DNA of 64,000 nt, taken from Magnetospirillum sp. XM-1 (GTDB lineage: Bacteria; Pseudomonadota; Alphaproteobacteria; Rhodospirillales; Magnetospirillaceae). The notes beneath the pieces were generated by a model that ran no database searches, was not told the DNA's origin, and was given only the letters and a program-made list of their open reading frames with translations. Below are positions 62,804 to 64,000 of this stretch, piece by piece. Each line of letters begins with the position of its first letter. Within the stretch, counting starts at the first letter, position 1. Made by a program: the position numbers and the translations under genes. The stretch covers positions 1,240,001 through 1,304,000 of the forward strand of contig NZ_LN997848.1 of assembly GCF_001511835.1 (NCBI RefSeq), in the 5' to 3' direction.

Positions 62804-63874
62804 ATGCTCGATGCCGACCTCGCCCCGATCCTGCTTTCCTGGTACGACCGCGACCGCCGCGCCCTGCCGTGGCGCTACGCTCCCGGGGCGGCCGCCGACC
62901 CCTATCACGTCTGGCTGTCCGAGGTGATGCTGCAGCAGACCACCGTGGCGGCGGTGATTCCCTATTTCCGGGATTTCACCCGCCGCTGGCCCCGCGTCGA
63001 GGATCTGGCCGCCGCGCCGGTGGACGACGTGATGGCCGCCTGGGCGGGCCTGGGCTATTACGCAAGGGCGCGCAACCTGCACGCCTGCGCCAAGCGGGTG
63101 GCGGAATGGCGGGGCGGGCGCTTTCCCGACGACGAGGAATCCCTGCGCCAGCTGCCGGGAATCGGCGAGTACACCGCAGCAGCCATCGCCGCCATCGCCT
63201 TCGGCAAGCGGGCGGTGGTGGTGGACGGCAACGTAGAACGGGTGATGGCGCGGATGTTCGCCGTTTCCGAGCCGCTACCGGCCTCCAAGCCGCGCCTCAA
63301 GGAGCTGGCGGCCTCGCTGACGCCAGAGTTTCGTCCGGGCGATTACGCCCAGGCGGTGATGGACCTGGGCGCCACCATCTGCACGCCGAAAAGCCCGGCC
63401 TGCGGCCTTTGCCCCTGGCGGTCCGCCTGCCGCGCCCAAGGGTTGGGCATCGCCGAGACCCTGCCGGCCAAGACGGCTAGGCCCGAGCGCCCGACGCGCA
63501 AGGGCGTCGCCTTCTGGCTGACGGCGCCCGACGGTTCGGTGCTGCTGCGCCGCCGTCCCCCTACGGGTTTGCTGGGCGGCATGATGGAATTTCCCTCCAC
63601 CGAATGGCGGGACTCCGGGTGGAGCCTGGACGAGGCGGTGCCGGCCGCGCCGCTGGCGCCGAAATCGTGGACGCTGCTGCCCGGGCTGGTGACCCACACC
63701 TTCACCCATTTTCATCTGGAACTGGCCGTCGCCGCCGGGCGCACCCCTGCCCAGGCGGCGGTTCGTGGTGTATGGTGCCCGCTGGACCGGCTGGAGGACC
63801 AGGCGCTGCCCACCCTGATGCGCAAGGTGGCCCGCCACGCTTTGGCCAAGGCTTATTCGAGGAACCGGGAATGA
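62804..63874 (+). CDS. mutY: A/G-specific adenine glycosylase
   Basis: Removes adenine mispaired with 8-oxoguanine. 356 residues. Catalytic E40 (SEVMLQQTTV) and D141 (VVVDGNVERV), 4Fe-4S cysteines C193, C200, C203 and C209, and a C-terminal NUDIX-like domain (LLRRRPPTGLLGGMMEFPS). ATG 62804. The next gene starts within its stop (ATGA). Confidence 0.96.
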   Translation: MLDADLAPILLSWYDRDRRALPWRYAPGAAADPYHVWLSEVMLQQTTVAAVIPYFRDFTRRWPRVEDLAAAPVDDVMAAWAGLGYYARARNLHACAKRVAEWRGGRFPDDEESLRQLPGIGEYTAAAIAAIAFGKRAVVVDGNVERVMARMFAVSEPLPASKPRLKELAASLTPEFRPGDYAQAVMDLGATICTPKSPACGLCPWRSACRAQGLGIAETLPAKTARPERPTRKGVAFWLTAPDGSVLLRRRPPTGLLGGMMEFPSTEWRDSGWSLDEAVPAAPLAPKSWTLLPGLVTHTFTHFHLELAVAAGRTPAQAAVRGVWCPLDRLEDQALPTLMRKVARHALAKAYSRNRE

Positions 63875-64000
63875 CGATGCGAAAGCTTGCCCTGCTCTGC
63901 GCCCTGTCGCTGGCCGCCGCTACAGCGCTTCCCGCCACCGCCCAGATACGCCAGCCGGGCCGCCCGGCCCAGACGCCCGAGCCTTCCCGGGGCAGCGAGT
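63871..64000 (+). CDS. Secreted or periplasmic protein (N-terminal part)
   Basis: Starts at ATG 63871 (second ATG 63877), overlapping the mutY stop. The first ~24 residues form a signal peptide (MRKLALLCALSLAAATALPATAQ). A Pro/Gln-rich mature start follows (IRQPGRPAQTPEPSRGSE) and runs off the window. Family cannot be assigned. Confidence 0.6.
   Translation, partial: MTMRKLALLCALSLAAATALPATAQIRQPGRPAQTPEPSRGSE

Overview
The window reads as a GC-rich alphaproteobacterial chromosome, most likely from a Rhodospirillales member close to Magnetospirillum. This rests on gene content and order: an F0 operon atpI-atpB-atpE-b'-b with duplicated b subunits, a DUF1476 zeta-type ATPase inhibitor, an alphaproteobacterial/plant-type glutamate-cysteine ligase, the trp(F)BA-accD-folC cluster, the mutY/DUF721/dsbA/smc neighbourhood, and many c-di-GMP, chemotaxis and histidine-kinase genes. 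No magnetosome genes are present, so the genus is an inference. Almost all of the window is coding; because of the high GC content most long antisense ORFs are shadows.

Layout. 1-5.3 kb: translation genes (thrS, infC), a tRNA-Ser, and an ada-alkA alkylation-repair pair. 5.4-14.2 kb: a genomic island inserted in the 3' end of tRNA-Gly(CCC), bounded by 53-bp direct repeats with 51 identical positions. It carries a broken tyrosine integrase, iteron-like repeats, two membrane proteins that share a duplicated staphylococcal-nuclease-like tail behind different N-terminal modules (NERD and YccF), a glycine-zipper lipoprotein, a lysozyme-like protein, a RelE/Xre-type toxin-antitoxin pair, and an AT-richer three-gene cassette (two-TM protein, ImmA/IrrE protease, beta-family protein). 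14.3-30 kb: nitrogen and amino-acid metabolism (gltDB, asnB, gshA, panD, queC) with a beta-lactamase and a divergent UppP-like protein. 30.2-37 kb: an Rrf2 regulator with a flavodoxin, two sensor kinases and folC. 37-48 kb: accD and trpBA on the minus strand, and gpsA-ihfB-lapA-pyrF-trpF on the plus strand, with signalling genes between them. The arrangement fits an inversion of about 7.7 kb that separated trpF from trpB. A 437-bp GxxExxY cassette with perfect 30-bp terminal inverted repeats lies between trpA and accD. 48-54 kb: a diguanylate cyclase, an EmrAB-type efflux pair, a zeta inhibitor, TerC, ExoD and a pirin. 55-57.7 kb: the F0 ATP synthase operon with a clear promoter and terminator. 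57.8-64 kb: smc, a DsbA-like oxidoreductase, a DUF721 protein, mutY and the start of a secreted protein.

Intergenic DNA is rich in palindromes. Several dispersed repeat families recur: paired REP-like units at 19.3 and 48.2 kb; a mosaic element containing a GCGCCCGGCG core at 26.3, 31.4, 40.6 and 47.4 kb; and paired AATCCGAATT palindromes flanking one of these. The strongest candidates for undescribed biology are the GxxExxY inverted-repeat cassette, the NERD/YccF nuclease-tail pair, and the ImmA/beta-protein cassette of the tRNA-Gly island.
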